Below are positions 1 through 11,769 of a DNA stretch of 64,000 nt, one piece after another. Source of the DNA: Magnolia sinica (taxonomy: Eukaryota > Streptophyta > Magnoliopsida > Magnoliales > Magnoliaceae); contig NC_080582.1 of the NCBI RefSeq assembly GCF_029962835.1, forward strand, positions 18,422,032 through 18,486,031, given 5' to 3'. Made by a program: the position numbers and the translations under genes. The notes under the pieces are model-generated. The model was not told the origin of the DNA and made no database searches. It saw only the letters and a list, made by a program, of their open reading frames with translations. Each line of letters starts with the position of its first letter. Positions within the stretch are counted from its first letter, which is position 1.

Positions 1-1000
1 AGCAATAGATGTATTCAATATATAACATTCACAATCGTATTACAAAAAATGCACTATAAATTCACAATCGTATTACAAAAATGCACTACAATTTGATGGT
101 AAAATGCGTGAAATTGACCAAGTAGTGCATGAAGTTGACAGATCAATTCAGTAAATTGACCGGGAACTAAGTGAAATTGACTGCGAAACTTAATCAAATT
201 GACCGCGAACTTCTTGAAGTTTATTGGATAACCACATAATATTGACTTAGCAATGTATGAAATTGATCACAAACTTCTAGGTAATTTCTTAAGAATTTAA
301 AATCCTTACCTCCTACAGCTGCCATATCAGTGAAATCCGTGTTCGAAAAGAAAAATAAGAGTACGTTGACATGAAACACGTTCTTCGGAAAAAAGTCTTC
401 ACGATTTCACATTTATCAATGGATCTATGTCCTCTCTAAAAAAGAATGTAGTTAGTCTCTAGTAGAATACATCATAGAAGATGTAATGTGATAGTAGGAT
501 GGAGATTCTATGGAGATTCTATGTAGATTTAATGAAGAAAATGGGTGAAAAGAAGGAATAGGGATGGCAGAGATGCGTTTGTGTGTTTGAGTCTAAGGGA
601 GTGAATGGAGTGAAATTGATAAAGCAGGGGCATTTTCGACCTATGAAGAGTTGTCCATATAGCTGGGGCTTATTCTTATGAGCTAAGGTCCATGGGCCAT
701 AAATGGGTCGTACAGTAGGAAATTTCTCTTTAGAAAAAGTAATGCAACTTTGTTGCAATCCCAGATTCCAAGATGTGAGTGAGACCTAAGCATGGGGTGA
801 TGTATGCATTATATATTTAGGCAGTATATTTATTTTGATAGTTCATTTTAGGGAATGGAAAAAAAAAAAAACCAAATTGATGCAAATCTCAGGATGACCA
901 CACCGCAAGAAATAGGAGTCACCGATGAAAATTTTCCTCGAGCTGCAAAGGTTCTGATCTAGTTGATATTTGTATTTTCCTTTCACGTGCTTTGTGTGAC
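1..1000. other. AT-rich stretch without a recognisable gene
   Basis: No coding region or known element is recognised here. Between about 100 and 270 a loose series of GAAATTGACC-like words recurs at roughly 20-30 base spacing (for example near 109, 151, 171, 196 and 258), which looks like a decayed short-period repeat. An A-run lies near 860-872. The rest is unique-looking AT-rich sequence. Confidence 0.5.
27..91. repeat. two-copy tandem repeat, 32-33 bp unit
   Basis: The unit beginning ATTCACAATCGTATTACAAA occurs at 27-59 and again at 60-91, differing by one A in the homopolymer and one base near the end. It is a simple local tandem duplication with no sign of coding function. Confidence 0.8.
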
Positions 1001-1002
1001 CT

Positions 1003-1230
1003 TATCAACAACAGGTTGGATGACAAATAAACATAGCAGTTTTTGATAGCCGTAGACACGGAAGTTTTTGATGGTGGCCGTTTGGTGACCAATGTTTCCT
1101 GTGATGTGGTCTACCTAAGATTTGTATCTTCTTCATTTTTTCTGGACAATGAATGTTAAAAAAATAAATAAAAATAAAAATTGAGGACAGATATATAAAG
1201 CATACATCCAGGTGAGCCTCCGTCAAGTCC
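1003..1230. mobile_element. half-copy of the foldback MITE family
   Basis: The stretch has the internal signature of the family found throughout the window: AACAGGTTGGATGACAAATAAACA, then a GTGGTCTACCTAAGATTTGTATCTTCTTCATTTTT-like arm. No matching opposite arm is visible, so this is probably a truncated or solo half. The assignment rests on similarity to the complete foldbacks at 1300-1832 and 31405-32325. Confidence 0.5.
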
Positions 1231-1299
1231 CACCGACATCACCGATTCTGGGTGGCAGCCACATGTCCTTGAATTAGCTACCAGGATCGGGCGCGAATT

Positions 1300-1832
1300 A
1301 GATACAGACAAGGTCAGTAGCCAAATCGCTACTGAAGTAACGTCACCAAACTTTGTGGACCCCACCATGATGCATGTGTTGTATCCATACCGTCCATACA
1401 CTTGGAGAGATAATTTTATGGTATGAGAAAAAGAATGAGATAGACCTAAAGTTCAAGTAGACCACACCATAGAAAACAGTGGGACAGTGAGATCCACCAT
1501 TCAAAACTTCTTAGGGGTCACAAAAGTTTCCGATCAAGCTTATATTTTTGTTTTCACTTCATATATATCTATGTTAACTCATGAATATGTTGTATCTAAA
1601 AAATACATCATGGTGGGCCCTATAAATGTTTTAACGGTGGGTGTGACTGATCCCACGGTTTTCTGTGGTGGGTCCACTTGAACTTTAGATCTATCTCATT
1701 CATTTTATCATGCCATAAAATGATCTCTACAAATGGTTGGATGGTATAGATACAATACATGCATCGTGGTGGGGTCCACAGCTTGGTGACGTCACTTCAG
1801 TACCGATTTGGCTACTGACCTTCTAAGTATCT
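1300..1832. mobile_element. foldback MITE with long inverted arms
   Basis: The left arm (AGATAC...AAGGTCAGTAGCCAAATC, then TACTGAAG.AACGTCACCAA and a TGGACCCCACCATGATGCATG core) is mirrored at the right end by ...TGACGTCACTTCAGTACCGATTTGGCTACTGACCTT...GTATCT. The arms stay complementary for at least 90 bases, and the middle holds a non-paired spacer. TA flanks both GATAC/GTATC ends, which would fit a TA target duplication, but this is not decisive. It has no coding capacity and is non-autonomous. Confidence 0.75.
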
Positions 1833-1848
1833 AATCCCGTCAGCTGGA

Positions 1849-2330
1849 AAGATTTCGCAGGAACATAGGTGAGCCCACTGTGATGTTTGTGACAAATCCT
1901 CCCCTTTCATCCGTTTTTTGAGTTCATTTCAGGACGTGACGTCAAAAATGAACGTATCCAAAGCTCAAGTGGGCCGTACTAATAGAAAATGTGGTTAGGG
2001 AAATTCCTACCATTGAAACCTACTTGTGTTTGAAAGTGATGTTTACATGCCATCCATACTATTAATAATTTAGTTCCTACTGGGATGAACTGAAATCACA
2101 AATATTAGCATGATTCAAAACTTCCGTGGCCCACGAATATTTCAACTGTGGACGTTCAATTATCACATTTGCAGCCCACTTGAGTTTTGGAAATGGTTTA
2201 TTTTTGGCATTATGTCCTAAAATGAACTCACAAAACGGATGGATGGAGAGGATTTCTCACAAACATCACAGTGGGCCCCACCTGGGTTCCAACTTTCTGC
2301 AAAAGTCTTTCGCAGGATATCGGCTTCCCG
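1849..2330. mobile_element. second foldback MITE, different terminal sequence
   Basis: The left arm GGAACATAGGTGAGCCCACTGTGATGTTTGTGACAAATC is complementary to the right arm ending GATTTCTCACAAACATCACAGTGGGCCCCACCTGGGTTCC. The arms continue through TCATCCGTTTT.TGAGTTCATTT. The word TTTCGCAGGA occurs just outside both ends (about 1853 and 2309). It could be a target duplication of Mutator length, but the exact boundary is uncertain. It lies 17 bases after the preceding foldback. Confidence 0.7.
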
Positions 2331-2512
2331 GGAAATGCAACCTTTCTTCCTAATGGAGCGGTATTTTGTAAATTATTTTTCATTTTATTAAAGAGCTGTG
2401 TTGATGCCAGTACAAATGACGTGGACCAATTAAATTCTAGGATACGGGGAGCCAGGGTGCGCTGGAAATAGAGGATCTATACTCTTGTAGCTCGAGCTAC
2501 AAATATTGTAGG

Positions 2513-3088
2513 TAGGGCTGTACACAGGTCAAGCTAGCTCGTCTTGGCTCAACTCAGCTCGAATTGACTCGGCTTGAAAGGCTAACTCAAGGCGAGTCAA
2601 GCTTGTTTATTAAGCTCAAGTTAAGTTCAATCCAAGTTCGACCATGGTGTATTTCAACTCGGCTCAACTCGAACTCGAACTCGACTCGACTCGAAGCTCG
2701 AGCTCGAGCTTGACTCGGCTCGAGTAATATATTTTAATCATATATATTATATATATTATATTAATCTTAAATATATATAATATATATATTTAAGTTTTTT
2801 TTTTTAAGTTAAAACTTAAAAGTTTTTACTAAAAAACCTTACCCAGCCCTACCCGTCCCCATTCCCCTTTTTCTTTCCCTTACCCTACCGAGGGAAACTC
2901 AACTCGACTCGCGATAAACTCAACTCGACTCAAATCACTAGCTCGACTCGAACTCAACTCAAAAGCTTTGACAAACAAGCCAAGCTTCAATGTTGAGCTC
3001 AAGAGCGAGCTCGAACTCGAGTATAACATGGACGAGTCAAGCCAAGCTTGGCCCACCTCAACTCGACTCGGCTCGATGTACAACCCTA
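2513..3088. mobile_element. hAT-type MITE with perfect 8-bp TSD
   Basis: The terminal sequence TAGGGCTGTACA at the left is mirrored by TGTACAACCCTA at the right, giving imperfect terminal inverted repeats of the hAT type. Immediately outside them the 8-base word ATTGTAGG is present on both sides (2505-2512 and 3089-3096), the target duplication length expected of hAT elements. The interior is rich in CTCGAGCTCGA-like words on both arms (2640-2730 and 2900-3070) around an AT-rich centre. No open frame resembles a transposase, so it is non-autonomous. It lies 72 bases upstream of the start codon of the receptor-kinase pseudogene. Confidence 0.9.
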
Positions 3089-3160
3089 ATTGTAGGTGAG
3101 TAAAACTCATCACTACATTCGTGTTTTTTCTTCTTCATCATCCCATCTCCTATCCACATA

Positions 3161-4011
3161 ATGGAATTCCCACGTTCCAATCTCAGGGTCTTATGGTCAT
3201 TTATACTCTTCTATGCAATCGTTCTCTCATCCATCAACCCCTGCTCAGCCTTGGTATTTACATTGAAAAATGAAACAGATCGACTCGCATTGCTTGCATT
3301 CAAAGATGGTATTTTTGAAGATTCTTTTGAAATCTTGAGTTCATGAAACGATTCTCTCCATTTCTGCGAATGGATGGGAGTCACCTGCAGTCGCCACCAT
3401 TATCAAAGGGTCACGAGCTTGAACCTCAAGGACCACAGCTTAGTGGGCCACTTATCACCTCACATTCGAAATCTCTGTTTCCTGAGAAGAATTGATCTCT
3501 CCAATAAAAAAATTCCCAGGCCAAATCCCTCAAGAAATAGACCGTTTGTTCCGATTGCAGCATCTCAATCTGTCTGTAAATTCACTGTAAGGAGAAATTC
3601 CATCCAATGTGAGCCACTATTCAGAACTCATAACCGTTCACATCAGGCATAATCAGCTGGTAGGAGAACTCCTGCCGAGCTTGGCTCTTTGTTAAAGCTC
3701 AAGTTTCTTTCCGCCGGAAGTAATGATCTGAGAGGAAGCATCCCACCTTCGTTGGGGAACCTTTCCTCTCTCACCATTCTTGATCTAACATATAACAATT
3801 TTGATGAGAAAATTCCAAACTAGCTTGGTCAATTGGCAGGCATTATCTTTTTTGCAATATGTGAAAATCAGTTATCATGTTTGATTCCACCATCGATTTA
3901 TAATATCTCATCTAGCCAAGTGTTTAATGTGGCAGTTAAAAGGCTACATGGAAGCATTCCCCCCAGCCTAGGCCTTGTGTTTCCACACCTGCAACAGATT
4001 TCTATAGCTAT
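3161..4011 (+). pseudogene. LRR receptor-like kinase pseudogene, N-terminal half
   Basis: This is the 5' half of a plant LRR receptor-like kinase of the XA21/EFR-like group (LRR subfamily XII), membrane receptors that sense extracellular ligands. The ATG at 3161 opens a signal peptide (hydrophobic core about residues 12-30), then an LRR N-terminal cap with DRLALLAFK and, in the same frame, CEWMGVTCS. Then LRRs follow (VTSLNL, IPPSLGNLSSL, IPPSIYNISS). It is broken by an in-frame TGA at 3344-3346, where the family has Trp (TGG to TGA), by frameshifts after about 3500 and by further stops near 3650 and 3822. The LRR array stops abruptly at 4011, where a Copia LTR begins. The kinase half resumes at 15047, so several LRRs are missing. 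The family assignment is firm; the subfamily is by motif recognition. Confidence 0.85.
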
Positions 4012-4312
4012 TGTAGTAAAACAGATGTCTTAAATCTGTACATCACCGCGCTGCTCGACCAGTCGAGGGGTAGGCTCGACTGGTCGAGGGTCCACTCGAC
4101 CGGTTAAGGCCCGCTCAACTTGAAGTCTAGCGATTTATGTTTTTGGAGGTTCGGACTGCTCGACCAGCCAAGGGACAAGCTCGACCGGTTAAAGCCCTGG
4201 CTCGACTAGTCGAGGGTTACACAAACCACCCACGGACTGCGTAAATTTGAAGCGGTTTCCGGAATTTTCCAAAGTGTGTGTAAGTGGAGTTTCCTAAACT
4301 ATCACTACCAAA
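4012..4312 (+). mobile_element. Copia-1 5' LTR, first part
   Basis: The TG at 4012 starts an LTR (TGTAGTAAAACAGATGTCTT) that closely resembles the start of the solo LTR at 27330. It runs to 4312 (TTCCTAAACTAT), where a CACTA element interrupts it; the LTR resumes at 12206 with AAATAAGGG. Rejoined on paper the sequence reads CTATAAATAAGG, a TATA box, so the break lies in the LTR core promoter. With the second part the LTR is about 603 bases, close to the 593-base solo LTR. Confidence 0.75.
4054..4214. repeat. six copies of a 14-bp palindrome in the LTR U3
   Basis: The palindrome consensus CTCGACYRGTCGAG occurs at 4054-4067, 4075-4088, 4095-4108, 4159-4172, 4180-4193 and 4201-4214, with a degenerate seventh near 4114. 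The centre varies (CCAG, CTGG, CCGG, CTAG) while the outer CTCGAC is constant, and some right halves are decayed. They sit near the 5' end of the LTR, where U3 enhancer repeats are normally found. A protein-binding role is inference. Confidence 0.85.
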
Positions 4313-4389
4313 AAAATGAGGAAAAGCTAAGGATTATTGTAGGTTTTAGCCATGGATATAAACCGTAGCTATATAATAGTAGTACCCCA

Positions 4390-4716
4390 GCAAAGGCACA
4401 TCCGTTAGAAGTTCTATGGGGCCCACCACAATTTTTATATTTAATCTAAGCCATCCATCCATTTTGAAATTCATTTTAATGCATTAGCCCCTAAAAGTAG
4501 GTAAATTGAACGTTCAAGTGGACCACACCATGCGAAAAAATAGAGATTAGGTGCCTTTCGTTGATTTTTGGTGTGGTCCATGTGAGCCTTCTATTTGCCA
4601 AAATTTTTGGAATAAAGCCTTAAAAAATTAGTTGAATGCGACGAATGGCACAGATAAATGACATATATTATGGTGTGCCACACGTAGCCCCTAGCACATC
4701 ACCGTTCGTCTCAGTG
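4390..4716. mobile_element. foldback MITE inside CACTA-1
   Basis: The arms ATCCGTTAGAAGTTCTATGGGGCCCACCACAA and, at the right, TATTATGGTGTGCCACACGTAGCCCCTAGCACATCACCG are imperfectly complementary. The interior has GTGGACCACACCATG and GGTGTGGTCCATGTGAG, signatures of the foldback family seen elsewhere here. The edges are approximate. Confidence 0.5.
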
Positions 4717-4823
4717 GGCGTCCGCGCACACAAAAAACACCCAATTTCATTCTCACACCCACAATTCATTCCAGCGCCCGCAAAAATAGCCGTCTCGCTC
4801 CTTTCTCTCCATCTTCTCCCCAC

Positions 4824-4828
<5 letters not shown>

Positions 4829-4864
<36 letters not shown>

Positions 4865-5082
4865 TCGACTCCCCATATCTCTCAACCTCTCTCCATCTCA
4901 ACTCCCGACAAAAACAGCCCCATCCTCAACTCCCCATCTCTCTCCTTGCCCATCATCGTTTGGCCAAGTGGTGGTCCAAGGCCCTCCCTATCCATGCACC
5001 ACCTTCATTCCTCTCTCAATCACGACCTCTCCTTCTCTCTCTTTGAAGCTCAATTGAATTAGATTCACGAACGCGAGGTTCA

Positions 5083-5139
<57 letters not shown>
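4829..5139. repeat. two (CT)n microsatellite tracts in a CT-rich region
   Basis: Uninterrupted TC/CT runs lie at about 4829-4862 and 5083-5138 within a pyrimidine-rich stretch (4780-5160). Plant 5' UTRs often look like this, so a captured promoter or leader is possible, but no start codon followed by a recognisable protein is found downstream. Confidence 0.85.
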
Positions 5140-5141
<2 letters not shown>

Positions 5142-7035
5142 CAATCTCTCTCAATCTCAATGTTGATTTATGAGTTTAGGAATTTAGTAATTTGTGGATT
5201 TCCAATTCGAATGTGGACTCTCATTTAGGGATTTGGGGATTTTAGGGCTTACAGATTTGAATGTGGAACCTGAATTTGGGTTTTTCTGATTTTACAAATT
5301 GGGGTTTGGGGATTTTAGAATTTTGGGAATCTGAGAATTTTTAGAATTAAGGATTTCACCTTCCAGATTCGAGAGAGCGATTTTGGTCTCAAGTATAGTT
5401 GGAATGGGGTTGGAGGAGTGGCTGCTTTGTGGCATTTGCTTGCTCCCTATTTGTAATTGTTGTTGATTGTACAAATATGGAGACATACAGATATGGCTTA
5501 GGTTTCCTATTCTTTCAACATGCATGCAGGGCTCTCTTTCATCTTCCATAGATTCTATTGCCTCTTTTACTTGTTCTTATATTTGTTAGACAGGAAGAAG
5601 TATAGCATTACTAAAAGGATATTTTGAAAGGATTTATTTAATTTGTTGGTAGAGTATTAGTATTATCATCCATGCGAATACCCATTGTAAACATGGCATT
5701 AGTGTTCCTCGATCAGAACCATCTAGGTAGTAGGGCCCATTATGTGTTTTTCACCACTAAGAAATCATTCTAAATGATTGATCCCACTTCCTGTCCTTGT
5801 GGCCATCAAAACTAAGAAATCACTTCATGTGTTTGAAGGCTCTATCCTTGTAATCTTCTTTAGATTGACACCCAGCCACTGAAACTATAATTTTCTTATG
5901 TTATATAAAATCCGAGTCATGGCTATCCTTTACTCGAGAGGCTTATATCTTACATAACAACAAGGTAAGATCTCACAACTCCTCCATTTTTTTTTTTCTA
6001 TACAATTATGCAAACGACCTTTGTGACATCAGTGGACTCTATTTTTAGCATTGCTTTCAAAAGGTAATTGCTTATGAGAGAACCTCATGTTAAAATCCAA
6101 GTTACCTCATTTAGTATATGGAAACATGAACTCTACTTTTACTTTGGGTTTAAACTGAAATTACCTGTGCATATAGAGCTGATTCTTCAGGGTACTTATA
6201 ATTTATGTATTGATAATGAAAATTGAGTGGTTATGAGATTTTTGTTGGGAAATAATGCAGTGGAAAGGAACTGCAGTGTATTTCCAAGAGCAGGGGTTTC
6301 ATACTATGCTTGCCCTGTTCTTTCGTTGGAGACCCTAGTTTTTTCGTTGTGTCCTTACATTACATTGCATAGAGCATGTTCTACTATAGGTTCCTGTCCT
6401 CCCTAGCTTAACTGTTTATTTCAGCTTTATAGATACAATGACAGGTGGTGTGTGCTCCCACTTTCTTTGAAAAAGCAAGGAAAGGAAGGAATTGTAAATT
6501 TGAAGCTCTCATGAACCTCTGGTCCTTTCTTTACTTTACTTTTCTTTTCTCTTTGGTCCAAACCTCTTTTGTATTTAAGGTTGGTGGCACTGACCGACCT
6601 TCACCCAAAATAATAATAGTAAACAGGAAAAAATATTAAAATAATGCAACTGATTTGAATATTTATGTTGAAGATTACTTGTACATTTAGGAAATCTAGA
6701 TTTTGTGACGATGTAGAACACCTCTAGCTTGGGAATTCCTCTTGTTACCTTTTGCTTAAAATAAGTTTCCCTTCTGTGGCAATTCTTGTATGGATTCAAA
6801 ATTTTCAGTTCATGTGTGTTGTATGACTACTAAAAATTGCTTTAGCTGATATTCATGCAGAAACTGTTCATCCCTATTGTATAGCGTTTCAAACGAGGGC
6901 CATTCATGAAACACCCCAAACCCTTTGGGGGCCACCTTGCTGTATGTGTGAAATTCACTCTGTTCATCGGGAGGTTCTTAAGACACGGTCTATCTACAAT
7001 GGGATGAAACAAACACAAACTTATCTTCTTTGTGG

Positions 7036-7066
<31 letters not shown>

Positions 7067-8189
7067 CTTTGTGGTTTTGGGCTGATTTCATTTTACTTGT
7101 TTATAAGCAATCTTGTTAGGATTATGGCATTAAAAAGGCATTAATGGTGATTTCTCTTTGCAAGATCTCAATCTATAATGGACCAAATGGATGGCTCAGA
7201 TTGAATCTCGTTGCTAAAAATGAATAGCCTTTGGTCCCCTGGCCGAATTTGATGCTAGAAATATTTCAAACATATATCTTGTCTTTATATACTTTTTTAA
7301 TGGAATATTTTAATTTTAAATCTTGTCTTAAATCTTCACGTATGTTGACTACAGAACATTGGTCATATTTGTCTTATCATCCATTTCTCTCAGGCACATC
7401 TGGCCTAAGCTTTGGCCCAAGTCATGTTCATAGTGGAGCCAACCAATATGTTGAAAACGTAGGGCCCACCTGCAGTATGTGCCTGGGCAGATGCACATTG
7501 GGGATTTTCAGTGCATGGACCATCCATGTTGAGACCCAGCATCGTATAATTGGATCATTGATGCATGGCCCTCACCTGTTCATGCTAAAAACCCAAGCTC
7601 ACTAGACAAGCTCTTGGCCCAGGCATTTTCCTTGTTGGCCACCATCATTGCCATTGTCATAAGTTTCCGCCAGCTATTTGAGATTGCCTTTGATCTTTTC
7701 GTTGTTCTTCTGGGAGAAAAGGAAAAGAAAAGTGAGAAAGGATTAAATCAGTTAGTTGAAATTTGTGAACATTTGAAAAGATCAGTGGAGAAATTAATCC
7801 CTCGAGTTCCTGAGAACTATGGGAACTTCTCATAGAACACTGAAGCTTGTCTATTAGATAACTTTTAATAATCAATTTCTTATTCCGGGTAAAGACGAAC
7901 TTGATTCATTAGCTGATGCTCTCATGCTATTTAGGATAAGAGAACATTAAAGGACCTCTTTTTTTTCTTCTCAAAATTAAATTGTATATCTTTTGAATTT
8001 TGCAGAACTTTTTTCTTCTCTTGTGGACCATCACTTAAAAGTTGAGCTGTTTGTTACTTGTTCACATTATGGGCATTTTTTCCCCTTATGCTTGTGCATT
8101 GGTTAGTGTTGTGCTTGTGATGTAATATCAATTTTATTTTATTTTATTTTTTCTGTAGCATGTCCAATTCTGAGGAAGATACCTCACGA

Positions 8190-8285
8190 ACTATTGAGAG
8201 AGAAAGTCAGAGGTAGCTGGAGATGCATGGAAGAATTACTATTGAGAGAGAAAGTCAGAGGTAGCTGGAGATGCATGGAAGAATT
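8190..8285. repeat. 48-bp perfect tandem duplication
   Basis: The 48-base unit starting ACTATTGAGAGAGAAAGTCA occurs at 8190-8237 and again, identical, at 8238-8285. Because 48 is a multiple of three the duplication keeps the reading frame, but the frame containing it has stops in both copies. Confidence 0.9.
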
Positions 8286-8510
8286 ACTTTCGCCAACTGC
8301 AACTACACCCTCTTAGAACTAAGGTTGAACTGCAATCGACTATCTTCCTTTCTGATTTTTCTGATTTTTTTTTTTTTTTTACTTATCCCTTTTTATTTTC
8401 ACACTACTCATTTTCCATTTTGAGAATTCCTCATATCGGTGTATGGAAATATGAAAAGGGTGGGGTGGATGCAGATTTCAAATTCCATTTAGGGGTCATT
8501 TGTTTGCAAG

Positions 8511-8541
<31 letters not shown>

Positions 8542-9962
8542 TTGGGGGGGTTGGGGGGAGCGCAATTGATTGGAAATCCATTTCACTCCTTTTAAGGACT
8601 TTTGGCAGCAAGGATTTGAGAAAATCCTCAAAAATTGCGATTTTGGAATTCTCCTGAACTGTTTTTAGTTATGTTGGAAAATTTGAGACGTTTTTCATTA
8701 TCAAATTCATTTTCATGTGAATATACACAATATAATTTTGATGACATGTATCATGTATACAGTGCGCATATAGATGAACATATGGATAAAATACATGCAT
8801 GCTTGTTGGTGCTTCCTGGTGAGAGGGTTGAAGGCCTGATTTCTCCTACAGGGAACCGACATCTCTACGAGGTGTTTTTTTCCCCCTGTTCTCTTTTTCT
8901 TTTTCTGCACAGTCACTTTCAAGTCTTATGCATGTTTGTTTGGTAGGCTAAAAAAGAGAGAGTATAATATGTGTTTGCAAGGTGTATTGCCTGATATTCA
9001 TGCCATTCAGTTTGTTTAATGCTTTGCATCTTCATAGTTCCATGCTTAACCAGAATCATTTCTGCATGTGAGCATTTACTAGCATTCATAATGAGGCAGG
9101 AGCCCTCAAATTGTTGTTACCTTTGTTTCAAGTCCAACTTCAAAGCAATCGGTGAACCTAGTACAACAGGATTTAGTCAAACCACATCCCAGCCTGATAT
9201 CTTTATAGGTCCATATCTTATTAGCGGAAGTATTTCTAAGAAAATGAGAACCAGAACCAAAGTCAGGGTTACATTTAGAAGTGACTTGGGATTCGAGGCT
9301 TCACTCATTTCAACTACAACGTGAAATGAGTGAAATTGTTATTTTGGAGGAGAAAAGACAAACTGATAATCTGCACAATGGGGCTTCAATTTTCACACCA
9401 GCCCAAATCTGATAATGCCATGTCGACTACTGTAGGGAGACAGTTGCATTGCCTTAGCATGTAAGCATTGGCACGTGTATCATTCAATTAGAAGATAATT
9501 AACTGACATTCACCTACCTCTGTTTAGTAGTTGACTACGAATGGACTATTCCAATTATCTTATCAATTTGATGCCACTGGATAAATTAATCTTTCGATGA
9601 GTAGAATGACCTGACTCTAGGACCAAGTCATCTATGTGGTCAGCCCATATGAAAGATGGCTGGGATGTCATGTCACACAGTTTTCATAGTCATGGTTCAG
9701 TTCAGTTCAGGTTCAGTTTGCAGTTTGGATTCTTGAGGTGCTTAATGAATCCAATTAACTGAGCTTGATTCACCATCAGTTTGTTCAGTTTGTAGTACTG
9801 ATTTACTAAGTTTGTTTACTCTGTTAGTCATTTGGTGAAGTTTGTAGTATTGATTTACTAAACTTGTTCACCATGGGATCCACTTGTACAAATTGAAACC
9901 TGAAATTGTTATACCCTGCTTATCAAAATCCTATTATTGACTAAATGGCTGTTTATGTCCAG

Positions 9963-10092
9963 ATAAATCAGACACTGACTGGTAGTAACTGGAAAAAAGT
10001 TTACAGATGGTGGAATTTGCATTCGAATGCTGGGAATTGTGATCAGATTGCTAGATTTTTTGACAGTTCTGGAAAACTATTTTCTTACAAAG
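9963..10092 (+). other. exon-like open segment of unknown origin
   Basis: The segment follows a good acceptor (GTTTATGTCCAG) and ends at AAAG/GTATTT, a plausible donor. In between the frame is open and has a protein-like composition (INQTLTGSNWKKVYRWWNLH, then CDQIARFFDSSGKLFSYK). Trp-, Tyr- and Cys-rich content argues against random sequence. I do not recognise the family. It lies inside CACTA-1 just before a foldback MITE (10190-10540), so it may be a captured exon. Confidence that it was once coding is modest. Confidence 0.35.
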
Positions 10093-10189
10093 GTATTTAT
10101 ATTGGAAATAGTCTACGACTCCTAACAAATTAAATACAATAGAAAAAATAGCAATTGAAGTAAATGGATGTTCAATATCACTTTATGAG

Positions 10190-10540
10190 GAATCATCACA
10201 AATAACCAGTTGCATGCGAAGTTCACATGCAAGCCTGCTCATATGCCAAAGTGTCATGTGTAGGACATCTGAGCGATGCATAAGGTGGGACTCACTATGA
10301 CAATCACCTGCTGCAAACAACAGGTCAGCCCGCTCATCAGGAATACACCCTATATGAAAACAATGAGCGTTTTTAATTGGAATTGTTAACTGTCTGATTC
10401 AACGTGCATGTTTGTCCTGCCTGATCAGTGGATTTTTCTGATTTCAATGCCAGGTGGCCTTCATCTTATGCATAAATGTGTCATACACATGACGTGAACG
10501 GGGTTTCATCTGAAGTTCATATGCAACTGGTTGTAGGTGA
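10190..10540. mobile_element. foldback MITE, AACCAGTTGCAT termini
   Basis: The left arm ATCATCACAAATAACCAGTTGCATGCGAAGTTCA is complementary to the right arm TGAAGTTCATATGCAACTGGTTGTAGGTGATCATTCC. Complementarity continues inward through CATGTG/CACATG and GATGCATAAGGTGG/CATCTTATGCAT. It is a different MITE family from the GGGCCCACC foldbacks. No coding capacity. Confidence 0.7.
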
Positions 10541-11769
10541 TCATTCCTACTAGTATTGAATTGACTGCAATGACGGTTGTGTCTTTGAATAATCCCAGAA
10601 AGTTCAGTGCAAGAACTTGCTCAGATGTTTGTCCAAGAGCTGGCTATGAAGGTAGCATTTGTTTGGCCTTTATCAGCAAATCTTTGGCAGACAGTTGTAT
10701 CATCTCATCTTTTGACACGTTGTGGGTCATTTTTCCATGCTCATAACTATCCTTTGTTTATCTATAGATTTTTGTTGTTGTAAGCATGGGGTCTTGTTCA
10801 TTTGCATATGTACTTGAGGATTAATGCTTCTTTTTTTGTTCATTTATTTATTTTTTTGACTTTTCAATGTAGTGAATAACAGCAAAAAATGCTCTGAACC
10901 ATGAGTGGTTTAGTGAGGTCTCTCTGCCCAAATCAAAAGATTTTATGCTGGCAGTTCCTGCTCAACATGCCCAAAACAGGTATTTGGATGTACAACATGG
11001 ATTTTGAACATAAACTGCTTCAAATGATTGATTTCTTGTGCCTCCTTTCTCAATACAAATATAGAAAATTCTAATTTCAATGGAGAATCAAGTAATCCCA
11101 GGGGATGAAGATATGACTTTGGAAGTTGGGTCAACACCTCTAAGTTTTCTCTAGGTCAGTTGCTTAAGTTTACTAATAGGTTTAGGGGAAAATTGTGTAT
11201 CAATCAAGGTCTTTTTTTCTTTGATAAAATTTGATGTGTTTCACATGAAAATTTCAGCCATGTCAATGACTAAAGTTGCTTGCTGAAATTGTGTTGGCAC
11301 CGGATGTGATGCACTCTCTACCAAATATTTGTGTGGTGGAATGGCTTGTCAATTGCAAATTGGGAGAGAAAATTTGGGAAACATGAACCCACCTATTTAA
11401 AAAATATTAGCTGAAGTTGTCTAACACATCCAATTATTTCCAATATTGGGGCCCACATGCTGATTGGACCATGATCCATTTAAAACCGGATCGGTAGTGG
11501 CCCTGATCCACTTTGGATCGCTTGACTGTAAACGAATTTTGTGGGAACGCTGTTTGGAGCATTAATTCAATTTACATTAGGAGAATTCTATGTTTTCCTT
11601 GTGGGAACACTGTTTAGTTTTCATCCTTCTTCAATTGACTGATTCTTTGTTTTTATATTCCAGAATCATCTAGCAGTGGTTCGTCCTCGAATAATTATAG
11701 AAGACACATCGGAGAAGTTATCGGTATAGTTGTCGGATATGCACACAAACTCACTAAGATTTGTATTTT

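Noticed and set aside
4636-5046. Open frame of 136 residues over the CT-rich region
   Set aside because: Its Ser/Leu-rich content comes from the CT microsatellite and the frame overlaps MITE sequence at its start; there is no domain.
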